Notes under the pieces: model-generated
The model's input: the letters and a program-made list of their open reading frames with translations, nothing else
Databases searched by the model: none
Told to the model about the DNA's origin: nothing
Shown here: positions 1 to 10,294 of the stretch, in pieces
Position numbering within the stretch: the first letter of the stretch is position 1
Layout of the letters: each line of letters opens with the position of its first letter
Program-made: the position numbers and the translations under genes
Source of the DNA: Gluconacetobacter dulcium
Lineage (GTDB): Bacteria > Pseudomonadota > Alphaproteobacteria > Acetobacterales > Acetobacteraceae
Length of the DNA: 53,114 nt
Direction: 5' to 3'
NCBI RefSeq assembly: GCF_014174165.1
Contig: NZ_JABEQN010000030.1
Location: 1 to 53,114 of the forward strand

Positions 1-12
1 GGTTGAGCAAAG

Positions 13-75
13 GCGGAAGGGACCCATGCTCCCAAACGGGCTCCAGACCCTCGGGGGGGACGGGCTCCCTTCCGC
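13..75. repeat. 10-bp inverted repeat at the window edge
   Basis: Perfect arms GCGGAAGGGA (13-22) and TCCCTTCCGC (66-75) enclose a GC-rich spacer. The sequence could fold as a hairpin, but no flanking gene explains it and the left side is cut by the window edge. Nothing else was recognised in positions 1-159. Confidence 0.3.
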
Positions 76-159
76 TATACATCCTCGCACATCACCAACA
101 GACAGGGGGGGCGGGCATACCGCGTTCGATCGCCTCGCTCGGCAGCGCCGGTTGAGGGG

Positions 160-425
160 TCAGGCCGCCGGCGGGGCACCGGGCGGGAGAAGGGTTTTCG
201 TGCGTGTGTCCCATCGCCAGAGGGTCTCGTTGGTCAGGCGCGTGCCGCCCCACCAGCGCAGGATGGGGTTATGACGCGACCAGTCGTCCTGCCCGGCGAC
301 GAGCCGGCGGCCGGGATCGGGCCGTCCACCAGGCGATGGAGGAATGTGAGGATGCGGGCGTCCGGCAGGGCGCGGCGCAGATGCCCTGCCCCGCTATCGC
401 ATGTGATCAGGATCAGGTCGGCCAT
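160..425 (-). pseudogene. Decayed DUF1835/DUF3658-like protein remnant
   Basis: Starting at the ATG at 425-423, about 43 residues read like the N-terminus of DUF1835-family proteins (MADLILITCDSGAGHL, then a segment ending LVDGPIPAAG). From about position 305 down to the stop at 162-160, a different frame reads like the C-terminal end of the same family: LVAGQDDWSRHNP, then a GGTRLTN...WRWD segment. As I recall the family, these proteins are much longer, so the middle appears to be deleted and the two ends joined out of frame. The family assignment rests on remembered sequence patterns; the frame change is visible directly. Region 426-567 holds no further gene. Confidence 0.5.
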
Positions 426-567
426 GGACGGCTCCGTTCTTCCCGCCATCCTCGCGCGGCGGCGCATGACGGGTAGCGTAGGCCGGGGAGGCCCGTACCG
501 GAAGAGGCGCACCGGGTATTCCGCCTCTTGACTTGACAGCGCGCCGACCAGACGGTTCCTCACCCCC

Positions 568-1242
568 TTGGCTTTCCTATTGGACGGGTTCGGTCCGCTG
601 CTTCATTCCTTCGAATCTCTTTTCGTGCATTACGGCTACGGCGTAATCGCGGTCGTCGTCATGCTTGAGAGCATGGGGCTGCCGCTGCCTGCCGAAACGC
701 TGATCATCTCCTCGGCACTCTATTGTGCGGCGACACATCGCCTGGACATCTCCTGGGTGGCGGTGGCGGCGATCGCGGGTGCCATCATGGGCGATAATTT
801 CGGATACCTGATCGGCCGGCGCTATGGCCATCGGCTGCTGGAGCGCCATGGCGGCAAGGTGGGGCTGAACGACCGCCGGCTGATATTGGGGCGCTATCTG
901 TTCCGGCGGCATGGCGGCAAGGTGGTGTTCTTCGGCCGCTTCATCGCCATCCTGCGCGTGTTCGTCGCCCTGCTGGCGGGGGCGAACCGCATGCCGTGGC
1001 ATACGTTCCTGTTTTTTAATGCCCTGGGCGGGGTCGGCTGGGCCGGTGGCTACGCGTTGGTGACGTATTATCTGGGGAATGAGGTGCTCAAACTCTCCGG
1101 GCCGGTCGGGATCGCGCTGGGAGGGATCGCGGTCCTCGTCATCGGCGGCAGTTTTCTCTTTCTGAAGAAAAACGAAGTCAGGCTGACCGAGGAGGCCACC
1201 CGTGCCGCCGAACTGGAACAGAAGGGAAAGTCCAAGCCATGA
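568..1242 (+). CDS. DedA-family inner membrane protein (224 aa)
   Basis: This is an integral membrane protein of the DedA/SNARE-associated (VTT) family. Members are implicated in membrane homeostasis and probably act as lipid or small-molecule flippases; the substrate here is unknown. The sequence shows the family hallmarks: an early amphipathic re-entrant segment with ESMGLPLPAE (about residues 34-43), the GDNFGYLIGRRYG stretch after the second hydrophobic segment, and FFGRFIAILRVFVALLAG (about 121-138) containing the conserved Arg pair. A charged cytoplasmic tail follows the last membrane segment. The start is a TTG at 568, because an in-frame stop at 529-531 leaves no ATG upstream. Its stop overlaps the next gene by 4 bp (ATGA), so the two are probably translationally coupled. 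Confidence 0.85.
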   Translation: MAFLLDGFGPLLHSFESLFVHYGYGVIAVVVMLESMGLPLPAETLIISSALYCAATHRLDISWVAVAAIAGAIMGDNFGYLIGRRYGHRLLERHGGKVGLNDRRLILGRYLFRRHGGKVVFFGRFIAILRVFVALLAGANRMPWHTFLFFNALGGVGWAGGYALVTYYLGNEVLKLSGPVGIALGGIAVLVIGGSFLFLKKNEVRLTEEATRAAELEQKGKSKP

Positions 1243-2186
1243 ATATCGCCGCGAAATGGACCATCGACCGCGCACCGGACCTGACGGGCCGCACCGCCGT
1301 CGTGACCGGAGCGACCGGCGGGCTGGGCTATGAAGTCGCGTATGGCCTGGCCTCGCGGGGCGCGCGCGTGCTGCTGACCGGGCGTGACGCGGCGCGGGGC
1401 GCCCGGGCCGTGGAGATGCTGCGCGAGCGGTTGCCGGAGGCGCGGGCGGAATTTCTGCCGCTCGATCTGGCCTGCCTGCGGTCGGTCGCCGGGTTCGCCC
1501 GCGACCTGAAGGAACGGACCGACACGCTGGACATCCTGGTGAACAATGCGGGGGTGATGGCCTCGCCCCGGCGGCAGGAAACGGCCGATGGGTTCGAATT
1601 GCAGTTCGGTACCAATTATCTGGGCCATTTTGCCCTGACCGGGCAGTTGCGCCCCCTGCTCGTGCGCACGGCGGATGGTGGTCGGGTGGTGAGTGTGGCC
1701 AGTCTGGCGGCGTGGCAGGGGCGTATCATCTTCGATGATCTCCAGAGCCGGCATCGCTACACGCCATTCAGTGCCTACCAGCAGAGCAAGCTGGCCAATC
1801 TGATCTTCGCGCTGGAACTCAACCGTGTGGCGCAGTCCGCCGGGTGGCGGCTGCATTCCATCGCCGCTCATCCCGGCTGGGCGCGAACGGATATCGCGGT
1901 CAGCCGGTCTTCGGCCCCACAGGGCCTCGCCGAGCGGTCGATGCGCCGTATCGTTCGCATCGGGTTCCGCTATCTGGGCCAGTCGGCGGAGGCTGGGGCG
2001 CGGCCGATCCTGTTTGCCGCTGCGGCGCCCGAGGCGCGGGATGGCGGCTATTACGGGCCGGGCGGACGGGGTGAACGGCGCGGCCGGGTGACGGAGGCGC
2101 GCATTCCGCCACAGGCGCTCAGCCTTTCGGTGGCGCGGCGGCTCTGGGCGGTTTCGGAGCGGCTGACCGGGGTGGCGCTTTCCTGA
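1239..2186 (+). CDS. Short-chain dehydrogenase/reductase (315 aa)
   Basis: This is an NAD(P)-dependent oxidoreductase of the SDR superfamily, similar to the retinol-dehydrogenase/WWOX-like subgroup; the substrate cannot be inferred. It has the Rossmann motif TGATGGLG near residue 26, the structural NNAG near 102, the catalytic Ser in VSVASLA, and the YQQSK active-site Tyr/Lys near 180, followed by a PGWARTDI segment. Its length of 315 aa is normal for this subgroup. The start ATG overlaps the stop of the DedA gene by 4 bp. A structured dispersed repeat begins within 10 bp of the stop and may end transcription. Confidence 0.88.
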   Translation: MNIAAKWTIDRAPDLTGRTAVVTGATGGLGYEVAYGLASRGARVLLTGRDAARGARAVEMLRERLPEARAEFLPLDLACLRSVAGFARDLKERTDTLDILVNNAGVMASPRRQETADGFELQFGTNYLGHFALTGQLRPLLVRTADGGRVVSVASLAAWQGRIIFDDLQSRHRYTPFSAYQQSKLANLIFALELNRVAQSAGWRLHSIAAHPGWARTDIAVSRSSAPQGLAERSMRRIVRIGFRYLGQSAEAGARPILFAAAAPEARDGGYYGPGGRGERRGRVTEARIPPQALSLSVARRLWAVSERLTGVALS

Positions 2187-2194
2187 GCGGAAGG

Positions 2195-2306
2195 TCGGGC
2201 TCTGCCCGAACCCGCAAGGGGGCGCGGCCCCCTTGACCCCATTCGTTTAGGAAATGGTTTCCAAGGGCGACGCCTTTGGCCGGTCCAGGGCAAAGACAAG
2301 CCCTGG
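2195..2306. repeat. Dispersed hairpin repeat, family 1, copy 1 (longest copy)
   Basis: The repeat lies directly after the SDR stop. It contains four successive hairpins: TCGGGC/GCCCGA (2195-2209), CAAGGGGGC/GCCCCCTTG (2215-2235), CCAAGGGCG/CGCCTTTGG with one G-T pair (2261-2279), and CCAGGGC/GCCCTGG (2285-2306). The first two recur at 42827-42867 and 52614-52656 with compensatory changes in the arms. There is no T-run, so it is not a classic intrinsic terminator, although its position after stop codons would suit a 3' end or mRNA-stabilising role. The rest of 2187-2513 has no recognisable gene. Confidence 0.75.
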
Positions 2307-2513
2307 CCTTGGAAGCTTGTACGCACGTCGGGGGCATGACATCTTTTCCGGAATGATGACACGCGCGTCTTTTCCCATGACAGGCTGGTGGTGCTCCGGT
2401 TAAGGAGCGGCGCGTCGTCATTCATCATCCACGACCAGTGCCGCCGTGTCCGGTGGGCGCTGACATAAACAGGCAATCCGGTCGCGGCTGCTTTTACGAA
2501 AGCAGGAACAGTG

Positions 2514-2963
2514 ATGTTGCCATTGGATAAAAGCATCGATCTCCCGGAGAGCTATTCGATTCAGGATGCCGTGCCGGGTGTCGAAGAGTATCTGCGGCTT
2601 CGCCGCGTCAGCGGGCTGGCACCGCGCACCGCGCCAGCGGCTGAAGCGGGTTTGCCCAACAGCCTTTTTTCGGTCTGTGTCCGGCAGGGCGCGCATGTTG
2701 TGGGAATGGGCCGCGTCATCGGGGATGGGGCGCTATTCCTGCATATCGTGGATGTGGCCGTGGATCCGCACCATCAGGGACAGGGCTTGGGAAAGGCGAT
2801 CGTTGCGGCGTTGATGCGCCATATCGCACGCACGGTGCCCGCCGAGACTTATGTCAGCCTGATGGCCAATGGGGAAGCGTTCCACCTTTACGAGCAGTTC
2901 GGCTTCGCGGCGGTGACGCCGGAGGCGCGCGGCATGGCCTTGTGGGTCAAGGGACCGTCCTGA
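2514..2963 (+). CDS. GNAT-family N-acetyltransferase (149 aa)
   Basis: This is probably an acetyl-CoA-dependent N-acetyltransferase of unknown substrate. The acetyl-CoA pyrophosphate-binding loop of motif A is clear: VDPHHQGQGLGKAIV, with the Q-x-x-G-x-G core at about residues 88-93. It is followed by LYEQFGFAAV near the C-terminus, the usual motif B ending. The start is the ATG at 2514, preceded by AGGA at suitable distance; an in-frame GTG lies just before it at 2511. The stop codon sits in the loop of a perfect 10-bp hairpin shared with the convergent trmB gene. Confidence 0.85.
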   Translation: MLPLDKSIDLPESYSIQDAVPGVEEYLRLRRVSGLAPRTAPAAEAGLPNSLFSVCVRQGAHVVGMGRVIGDGALFLHIVDVAVDPHHQGQGLGKAIVAALMRHIARTVPAETYVSLMANGEAFHLYEQFGFAAVTPEARGMALWVKGPS

Positions 2964-2975
2964 GCGGACGGTCCC
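2951..2975. terminator. Shared hairpin between convergent genes
   Basis: The arms GGGACCGTCC (2951-2960) and GGACGGTCCC (2966-2975) flank a 5-nt loop that contains the acetyltransferase stop codon. The trmB stop codon starts at 2976. The hairpin fits exactly between the two convergent genes and probably ends transcription in both directions, although it lacks a good T-run. Confidence 0.6.
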
Positions 2976-3725
2976 TTATCGCCGGACGAAGGTCCAGTAG
3001 AGCGGCTGGCGGCCGGCTTGCAGGGCCTTGGCTTCGTAGCGGGTTGGGGGCCAGCCTTCCGGGCGGGTGGTGGCCGGCGGGGCGGTGTCGAACAGGTCCT
3101 GCGCCGCCATGACCTCCTGGACCCAGGCCTGGTAGGTCGGGTCGTCGCTGGCGACGCGCCAGATGGCGCCGGGCTTCAATGCGCGGGCGACCAGGGCGAT
3201 GTTGGCCGGATGGACGAAGCGCCGCTTGGCGTGCCGGGCCTTGGGCCAGGGGTCGGGGAACATCAGGAACATGCGGTCGAGCGAGCGTTCGGGGAGCGCG
3301 CGCAGCAGGGCGCGGGCGTCTTCGTCCCAGATCCGCAGCAGGTCGGGCACCGGGGCGGTGGCTTCCTGATCGTCGGGCACCAGGCGCGACAGCAGGGAGC
3401 ACAGGCCGTTTTCGAAAACTTCGCTGGCGATGTAGCCGACATCGGGATGGGCGGCATGTTGCGCCAGCGAATGTTCGCCGCCGCCGAAGCCGACCTCCAG
3501 CCAGATTTCGGCCGGGACGCGGCCGAAGGCGCGCGCCGGATCGTCCAGACGGGTCTGGTCGAAGCGCAGGCGGGGCAGGGTTTCGTCCAGCAGGCGTTGC
3601 TGGCGGGGCCGCAGCGGGTGGCCCCGCTGGCGGCCATAGAGCCGGTCGGGCGACGCCTTGACGGCAACCGTGGGGGTCCCTGCCGCGTCAGGCGAGGCAG
3701 GGATGGTCGTTTCGGATGCCGTCAC
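2976..3725 (-). CDS. trmB: tRNA (guanine-N7-)-methyltransferase
   Basis: TrmB transfers a methyl group from S-adenosylmethionine to N7 of guanine 46 in the variable loop of tRNAs. The SAM-binding EVGFGGGEHS segment lies at about residues 77-86, and the family signature FPDPWPKARHAKRRF at about 156-170, followed by the C-terminal SDDPTYQAWV segment. I chose the GTG at 3725, giving 249 aa, because it avoids overlap with metK and has GGGGA just upstream. Another GTG at 3758 would add 11 residues and overlap the metK 3' end by 17 bp. Being downstream of metK, which makes the SAM it uses, is functionally sensible, and the two are probably co-transcribed. Confidence 0.92.
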   Translation of the reverse strand: MTASETTIPASPDAAGTPTVAVKASPDRLYGRQRGHPLRPRQQRLLDETLPRLRFDQTRLDDPARAFGRVPAEIWLEVGFGGGEHSLAQHAAHPDVGYIASEVFENGLCSLLSRLVPDDQEATAPVPDLLRIWDEDARALLRALPERSLDRMFLMFPDPWPKARHAKRRFVHPANIALVARALKPGAIWRVASDDPTYQAWVQEVMAAQDLFDTAPPATTRPEGWPPTRYEAKALQAGRQPLYWTFVRR

Positions 3726-3741
3726 GGGGTCCCCGGTCCGA

Positions 3742-4929
3742 TCAGCGGTTGAACGCACCGCGCAGCGCGTCCACCAGATCGGTCTGTTCCCACGTGAAAT
3801 TGTCGCGGGCGGCGTCGGGCGTGCGGCCGAAATGACCGTAGGCCGAGGTTTCGGTGTAGATCGGGCGGTTGAGGCGCAGGTGCCTGCGGATGCCGCGCGG
3901 CGTCAGGTTCATGACTTCACGCAGGACGCGGCCCAGCTTTTCCTCGTCCACGTCCTTGCCGGTGCCGTCGAGGTCCACATAGACCGAGAGCGGGTGCGAG
4001 ACGCCGATGGCGTAGGAAATCTGCAGCGTGCAGCGATCGGCCAGGCCGGCCGCGACCACGTTCTTGGCCAGGTAGCGGCAGGCATAGGCGGCCGAACGGT
4101 CGACCTTCGTCGGGTCCTTGCCGGAGAACGCGCCGCCGCCATGCGGGGCCGCGCCGCCGTAGGTGTCGACGATGATCTTGCGCCCGGTCAGGCCGCAATC
4201 GCCGTCGGGACCGCCGACGACGAACACGCCGGTCGGGTTGGCGTAGAATTCGTCATCCGGGCACATCCAGCCTTCCGGCAGAACGTCCACCACGATCTCG
4301 CGCAGGGCGTCGCGGATGGCGGCCTGGCTGGCGCCTTCGTCATGCTGGGTGGAGATGACGACCGAGGTCGCGCCGACCGGGCGGCCGTCGACATAGCGCA
4401 GCGTGACCTGGCTCTTGGCGTCGGGTTGCAGGTTGGCCACGCGGGCGTCGCCGGCCTTACGCAGGTCGCGGATGCGGTGCAGGATGGCATGCGAATAGAA
4501 CAGCGGCGCCGGCATCAGCGTCTCGGTCTCGCGGGTGGCGAAGCCGAACATGATGCCCTGGTCGCCCGCGCCTTCGTCCTTGTCGCCGGCGCTGTCGACG
4601 CCGACGGCGATGTCGGCGGACTGCGCGTGCAGGAAGGATTCGATCGTCGCGTTCTTCCACGAGAAGCCGGACTGGTCGTAGCCGATGTCGCGGATCGCGG
4701 CGCGGGCGCCTTCGATCAGGGCCTCGGTGGTGACGGAGGCCGGGCCACGGACTTCGCCGGCCAGCACCACGCGATTGGTGGTGACCAGGGTCTCGCACGC
4801 AACACGGGATTCACCATCGGCCGCCAGATAGGCGTCCAGCACCGTATCGCTGATCCGGTCGGCAACCTTGTCGGGATGGCCTTCGGATACCGATTCCGAT
4901 GTGAACAGAAAATCACCTTTGTTACGCAT
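3742..4929 (-). CDS. metK: S-adenosylmethionine synthetase (395 aa)
   Basis: MetK condenses ATP and methionine into S-adenosylmethionine, the general methyl donor, in the cytoplasm. The protein starts [20 protein letters not shown] and carries the ATP-binding [12 protein letters not shown], the hexapeptide region [13 protein letters not shown] and the P-loop-like [19 protein letters not shown]. Its length matches the family (about 385-400 aa). It precedes trmB closely. An inverted repeat and a possible -35 box lie upstream at 5021-5054. I did not recognise a SAM-I, SAM-II or SAM/SAH riboswitch there. Confidence 0.97.
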   Translation of the reverse strand: MRNKGDFLFTSESVSEGHPDKVADRISDTVLDAYLAADGESRVACETLVTTNRVVLAGEVRGPASVTTEALIEGARAAIRDIGYDQSGFSWKNATIESFLHAQSADIAVGVDSAGDKDEGAGDQGIMFGFATRETETLMPAPLFYSHAILHRIRDLRKAGDARVANLQPDAKSQVTLRYVDGRPVGATSVVISTQHDEGASQAAIRDALREIVVDVLPEGWMCPDDEFYANPTGVFVVGGPDGDCGLTGRKIIVDTYGGAAPHGGGAFSGKDPTKVDRSAAYACRYLAKNVVAAGLADRCTLQISYAIGVSHPLSVYVDLDGTGKDVDEEKLGRVLREVMNLTPRGIRRHLRLNRPIYTETSAYGHFGRTPDAARDNFTWEQTDLVDALRGAFNR

Positions 4930-5020
4930 GATGGTCCTGTCTGTCTCGTACGGGGATAGGGAACGACACCGCCACGCATGCGGGGTCCGGGCGGGACCGT
5001 TTGGCCGAGAACCTACAAAT

Positions 5021-5054
5021 CGTCAAGTATTTTTGCGGGATACCACGATCCCGC
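5021..5054 (-). promoter_or_regulatory. Inverted repeat and possible -35 box upstream of metK
   Basis: On the minus strand GCGGGAT/ATCCCGC arms (5054-5035) with a 6-nt spacer are followed by an A-rich stretch and then CTTGACG, where TTGACG (5026-5021) matches a -35 hexamer. No convincing -10 follows at 17 bp. The element lies between dapB and metK, about 90-125 nt before the metK start, and could be an operator or leader structure. The function is inference. Confidence 0.35.
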
Positions 5055-5095
5055 ATGGGCATTGCCGTGACGATTGTTTCGGTTGGGGAGAATAT

Positions 5096-5866
5096 TCAGT
5101 GAAGTCCCAGAACGTCTTCCATGCTGTACAGCCCCGGTGCCCGGCCGCGCAGCCACAGGGCGGCCTGGACCGCGCCGGTGGCGAAAACCCGGCGGTCGAA
5201 CGCGCGGTGGGTCAGGGCGATCTGTTCGCTGGCGGAGGTGAACAGCAGCGTATGTTCGCCCACGATCTGGCCGCCGCGCAGCACGGCGAAGCCGATCGCG
5301 TCGGCCTGACGGGGGCCGGTATGGCCGGTGCGGCCGGATTCCATGTGGCTGGACAGGTCGATGCCGCGCCCGTCGGCGACCGCCTGGCCGATGGCGAGTG
5401 CCGTGCCGGACGGGGCATCGACCTTCTGCCGGTGGTGCATTTCCAGGATTTCGGCGTCGTAGACCGAAGAGGGCAGCACTTCCGCCATCTGGCGGGCCAG
5501 CCGGGTGACCAGGGTGACGCCGGGCGAGTAATTGGCGGCCTGGACCACGGGGATTGTGCGGGCGGCGGTGGCGACGGCATCCTGATCCGCTTGCGACAGG
5601 CCGGTGGTGCCCAGCACCCAGCCGGCGCCGGCTTTGGCCAGGGCGGCGGCATGGGCCTGGACGGTGACGGCGTGGGTGAAGTCGATCACCACGTCGCAGA
5701 GCGGGGCCAGGGCATCGAGCGTGGCGAACAGGCTGCCGTCTTCCTGCCGGTCGCGGCTGGTGCCGCCCGCGAGGAGCGCGCCGGCGGCCGTGACCTCCTC
5801 GCGCAGCAGGCGCCCGACGCGCCCGTTGATGCCGGCGATGCCGATGCGCATCCTGTCTGTCGTCAT
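5096..5866 (-). CDS. dapB: 4-hydroxy-tetrahydrodipicolinate reductase (256 aa)
   Basis: DapB reduces 4-hydroxy-tetrahydrodipicolinate with NAD(P)H in the lysine/meso-diaminopimelate pathway, which supplies lysine and the peptidoglycan cross-link residue. The protein has the dinucleotide-binding GIAGINGRVGRLL near the N-terminus, VIDFTHAV, GTTGLSQ and the catalytic EMHHRQKVDAPSGTA segment with the conserved His and Lys. I start at the ATG at 5866 because 36 upstream residues of the open frame are low-complexity and unlike DapB; the ATG at 5851 is an alternative. The length is close to the typical 265 aa. It lies upstream of metK with a 166-bp gap. Confidence 0.95.
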   Translation of the reverse strand: MTTDRMRIGIAGINGRVGRLLREEVTAAGALLAGGTSRDRQEDGSLFATLDALAPLCDVVIDFTHAVTVQAHAAALAKAGAGWVLGTTGLSQADQDAVATAARTIPVVQAANYSPGVTLVTRLARQMAEVLPSSVYDAEILEMHHRQKVDAPSGTALAIGQAVADGRGIDLSSHMESGRTGHTGPRQADAIGFAVLRGGQIVGEHTLLFTSASEQIALTHRAFDRRVFATGAVQAALWLRGRAPGLYSMEDVLGLH

Positions 5867-6021
5867 GTCACGGTCCGGAAAATGGGTGGCGGCGCGACCG
5901 GGGGATCGCGCCGCCTGATTATCCATGGTGCGAGTTGGGGGGATCACCATGGATAGCGGATTTTCTAGCCGCAACCCGGAGGGGGTTCAACAGCGCGTAT
6001 TGTCGCCCCTGCGGCTGGCGA

Positions 6022-7158
6022 TCAGAGCTTGCCTTCGAAGAAATCACGGACTTTGCTGAAAAAGCCTGTGCTTTCCGGGTTGGCGCGCGCGTGGTCGTCG
6101 GCCTCGGTCTCTGATTCATACTCTTCCAGCAATTCGCGCTGGCGTTTTGTCAGGTGGTGCGGGGTTTCGACCGACACCTGGATATACATGTCGCCGCGCG
6201 CCGACGACCGCAGGACCGAGAAGCCCTTGCCGCGCAGGCGGAAATTCTCGCCGGTCTGGGTGCCGGCGGGGACCTTCACCTTGGCGCGGGAACCGTCGAC
6301 GACCGGGACCTCGATTTCGGTGCCCAGGGCGGCCTGCGTCATGCGCAGCGGGACGCGGCAATAGATGTTGGCGCCGTCGCGCTGGAAGATCGGGTGGGGT
6401 TCGACCGCGATATGCACATAGAGGTCGCCGGGCTGCGCACCCTTGCCGCCGGCCTCGCCCTCGCCCGACAGGCGGATGCGCGTGCCGTCCTCGACCCCCG
6501 CCGGGATCGCGACTTCCAGCGTCCGCTCGCGCTCGACGGTGCCGGCGCCACGGCAGACGGTGCAGGGATTGCGCACCACCTTGCCCGCGCCGTGACAGGT
6601 GGGGCAGGCGCGCTCGACCAGGAAGAAGCCCTGTTGCGCGCGAACCTTGCCGGCGCCATGGCAGGTCGGGCAGGTCTCGGCGCCCTGGTCGCGGTCGGCC
6701 GAGCCGGTGCCCTCGCAGGATTCGCAGGTGACGCGGGTGGGCACCGTGATCGCCTTCTTGATGCCCGAAAATGCCTCGGTGAAGGAAATCGAGACCTGCA
6801 CCTGGATGTCGCTGCCCGAGCGGCGGCCGCCGCGACGGCCGCCCATCATGTCGCCGAACATCTGCTCGAAGATGTCGCCCAGGCCACCGCCGCCGCCGAA
6901 ATCGAAGCCGCCGGCACCGGGGCCGCCGCCCTCGAACGCCGCATGGCCGAACCGGTCGTAGGCGGCCCGCTTCTGGTCGTCCTTCAGGACATCGTAGGCT
7001 TCGCTGATTTCCTTGAACCGCGCCTCGGCCGAGGCATCGCCGGGGTTGCGGTCGGGATGGTACTGCATGGCCAGCCTGCGATACGCCTTCTTTACCTCGT
7101 CGCCATTTGCATCGCGGGAGATTTCGAGCGTGGCGTAATAATCAAGCTTGGTGGCCAT
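6022..7158 (-). CDS. dnaJ: Chaperone protein DnaJ (378 aa)
   Basis: DnaJ is the Hsp40 co-chaperone that delivers clients to DnaK and stimulates its ATPase. The J-domain with HPD is at residues 34-36, followed by a Gly/Phe-rich linker (about 76-105). A cysteine-rich zinc domain has four C-x-x-C-x-G-x-G repeats between about 145 and 206 ([16 protein letters not shown] twice, CVCRGAG-like last repeat CTVCRGAG), and the substrate-binding beta domains follow. I used the ATG at 7158 ([12 protein letters not shown]) rather than the one four codons upstream. It is transcribed after dnaK; a terminator-like hairpin lies between them and may lower dnaJ expression. Confidence 0.97.
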   Translation of the reverse strand: MATKLDYYATLEISRDANGDEVKKAYRRLAMQYHPDRNPGDASAEARFKEISEAYDVLKDDQKRAAYDRFGHAAFEGGGPGAGGFDFGGGGGLGDIFEQMFGDMMGGRRGGRRSGSDIQVQVSISFTEAFSGIKKAITVPTRVTCESCEGTGSADRDQGAETCPTCHGAGKVRAQQGFFLVERACPTCHGAGKVVRNPCTVCRGAGTVERERTLEVAIPAGVEDGTRIRLSGEGEAGGKGAQPGDLYVHIAVEPHPIFQRDGANIYCRVPLRMTQAALGTEIEVPVVDGSRAKVKVPAGTQTGENFRLRGKGFSVLRSSARGDMYIQVSVETPHHLTKRQRELLEEYESETEADDHARANPESTGFFSKVRDFFEGKL

Positions 7159-7244
7159 AATGGTCCTCATTGGCGGGGCCGCTTCGCAGCGGGTCGGGGG
7201 ACGGTGCCCCCGGCCGGCATGCGGCCCTGACAGTCATGTCATGG

Positions 7245-7274
7245 AAAAGCGCCCGCCTTCAGGGAAGGGGGCGC
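7245..7274 (-). terminator. Hairpin with short T-run between dnaK and dnaJ
   Basis: On the minus strand GCGCCC (7274-7269) pairs with GGGCGC (7254-7249). An inner CCTT/AAGG extension follows, and TTTT lies at 7248-7245. This looks like a weak intrinsic terminator or attenuator after dnaK. The rest of the dnaK-dnaJ gap (7159-7349) is GC-rich without a gene. Confidence 0.5.
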
Positions 7275-7349
7275 CTCGCTTGGGGCAGGACGCCGGCCCG
7301 GAGGCCGGCGCGCGCCGCGCGGTAAACGCCGGCCTGTGGGGCCGACCGC

Positions 7350-9254
<1,905 letters not shown>

Positions 9255-9383
9255 ATGTCTTCTCTCCTGTCAGCGGTCCGGACCGGCCCGAAGCACCGGA
9301 ATGGACCCTAGAAAAACTGCCGTGAAGCGGGATGGGTGGACTGTTTGACCACATCCGCCTGTACCGCCATGGCCGTCTTCAGC

Positions 9384-9412
9384 ATGTATTCAGCCATGGC
9401 GCCTGTTTCAAG
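9384..9412 (-). promoter_or_regulatory. Candidate RpoH (heat-shock) promoter of dnaK
   Basis: The minus strand reads CTTGAA (9412-9407), then after 17 bp ATACAT (9389-9384). This resembles alphaproteobacterial sigma-32 promoters (CTTG, then a -10 around TATNT). The position, with a leader of about 130 nt before dnaK, is plausible. No transcript data support it. Confidence 0.4.
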
Positions 9413-9421
9413 GGGGGCTGT

Positions 9422-9447
9422 CGCCGGGGGGCGGCGTCCCCCTGGCG
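9422..9447 (-). terminator. GC-rich hairpin after grpE
   Basis: On the minus strand CGCCAGGGGG (from 9447) can pair with CCCCCCGGCG (to 9422). The hairpin lies three bases past the grpE stop, has no T-run, and is followed by the candidate dnaK promoter. It may partly end grpE transcripts. Confidence 0.4.
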
Positions 9448-9449
9448 TT

Positions 9450-10079
9450 TCAGCCCGCCGGCGTTTCCGCCGCCGGGGGCGCGCCCTTGGAGACGACGAC
9501 CATCGCCGGCTTCAGCAGGCGGCCATGCAGCGTCCAGGCCGGTGTCCATGCCTGGATCACGGTGCCATGGGCGTGCTCGTCGCTATGCTGTTCGGCCATC
9601 GCCTGATGATGGTTGGCGTCGAACGGATGGCCGGCCGGGTCGGCGGCCGAGATGCCGTTGCGCTCCAGGATGCCCAGGAACGAGCGCTCGGTGCTCTCGA
9701 TCCCTTCGCGCATGCGGGTGATCAGGGCGTCTTCCCCTTCGGCGGGCGCGGGCAGGCTGCTCAGGGCGCGCTTGAGGTTCTCGGCGGCCTCGACCACGTC
9801 GCGGGCGAATTTCTGCGTGGCATATTGCCGCGCGTCGTCCACCTCGCGCTTGGTGCGGGTGCGCAGGTTCTGCATCTCCGCTTCGGAGCGCAGCCATTTC
9901 TCGCGCATCTCCTCCAGGGCTGCTTCCAGCTCCTGGATGCGGGGGTGGGTGGCTTCGGTCTGGCCGCTTTCCGGCCGGATCGGGTCCTGATCGGTGCCGG
10001 GGTTTTGGCCCGGCGCGGACGCCCCGGTCTCTCCGCTCGGAGAGTCGGCGACGTGGGTGGGGTCGGTATCGTGGCTCAT
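9450..10079 (-). CDS. grpE: Nucleotide exchange factor GrpE (209 aa)
   Basis: GrpE drives ADP release from DnaK. The protein has an acidic, disordered N-terminus and a long coiled coil (about residues 40-110, including EMREKWLRSEAEMQNLRTRT). The C-terminal beta domain has NHHQAMAEQ and the end VIQAWTPAWTLHGRLLKPAM. I place the start at the ATG at 10079 (MSHDTDPTH); 27 residues of open frame upstream are not GrpE-like. Order grpE-dnaK-dnaJ on one strand is a heat-shock cluster. Confidence 0.93.
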   Translation of the reverse strand: MSHDTDPTHVADSPSGETGASAPGQNPGTDQDPIRPESGQTEATHPRIQELEAALEEMREKWLRSEAEMQNLRTRTKREVDDARQYATQKFARDVVEAAENLKRALSSLPAPAEGEDALITRMREGIESTERSFLGILERNGISAADPAGHPFDANHHQAMAEQHSDEHAHGTVIQAWTPAWTLHGRLLKPAMVVVSKGAPPAAETPAG

Positions 10080-10213
10080 GCCCTGAGAAGTAGGTGAGCC
10101 CAGGCGCTTGGACAAGGCGTAACGACCACCTTCAACGCGATGTTCATGTGGCATTCCCATCCCATGCAGGGCAGGAATGCGCCGATGGAGACGGATGGGA
10201 AGATGGATGGATC

Positions 10214-10235
10214 GTCATGAGCCGGCAGTCATGAC
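10214..10235. promoter_or_regulatory. Perfect 7-bp palindrome upstream of chvI
   Basis: GTCATGA (10214-10220) and TCATGAC (10229-10235) are separated by 8 bp and lie 60 bp before the chvI start, in the divergent grpE-chvI gap (10080-10294). It could be an operator, possibly for autoregulation by ChvI, but the binding protein is unknown. Confidence 0.4.
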
Positions 10236-10294
10236 ATCGGCACATGGCCGGGGCTAAGATGGCGGCTGGACTGTGATGGAGCGAGAACGCCGCG

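Noticed and set aside
4930-5095. SAM riboswitch upstream of metK
   Set aside because: I looked for SAM-I, SAM-II and SAM/SAH signatures and could not match any.
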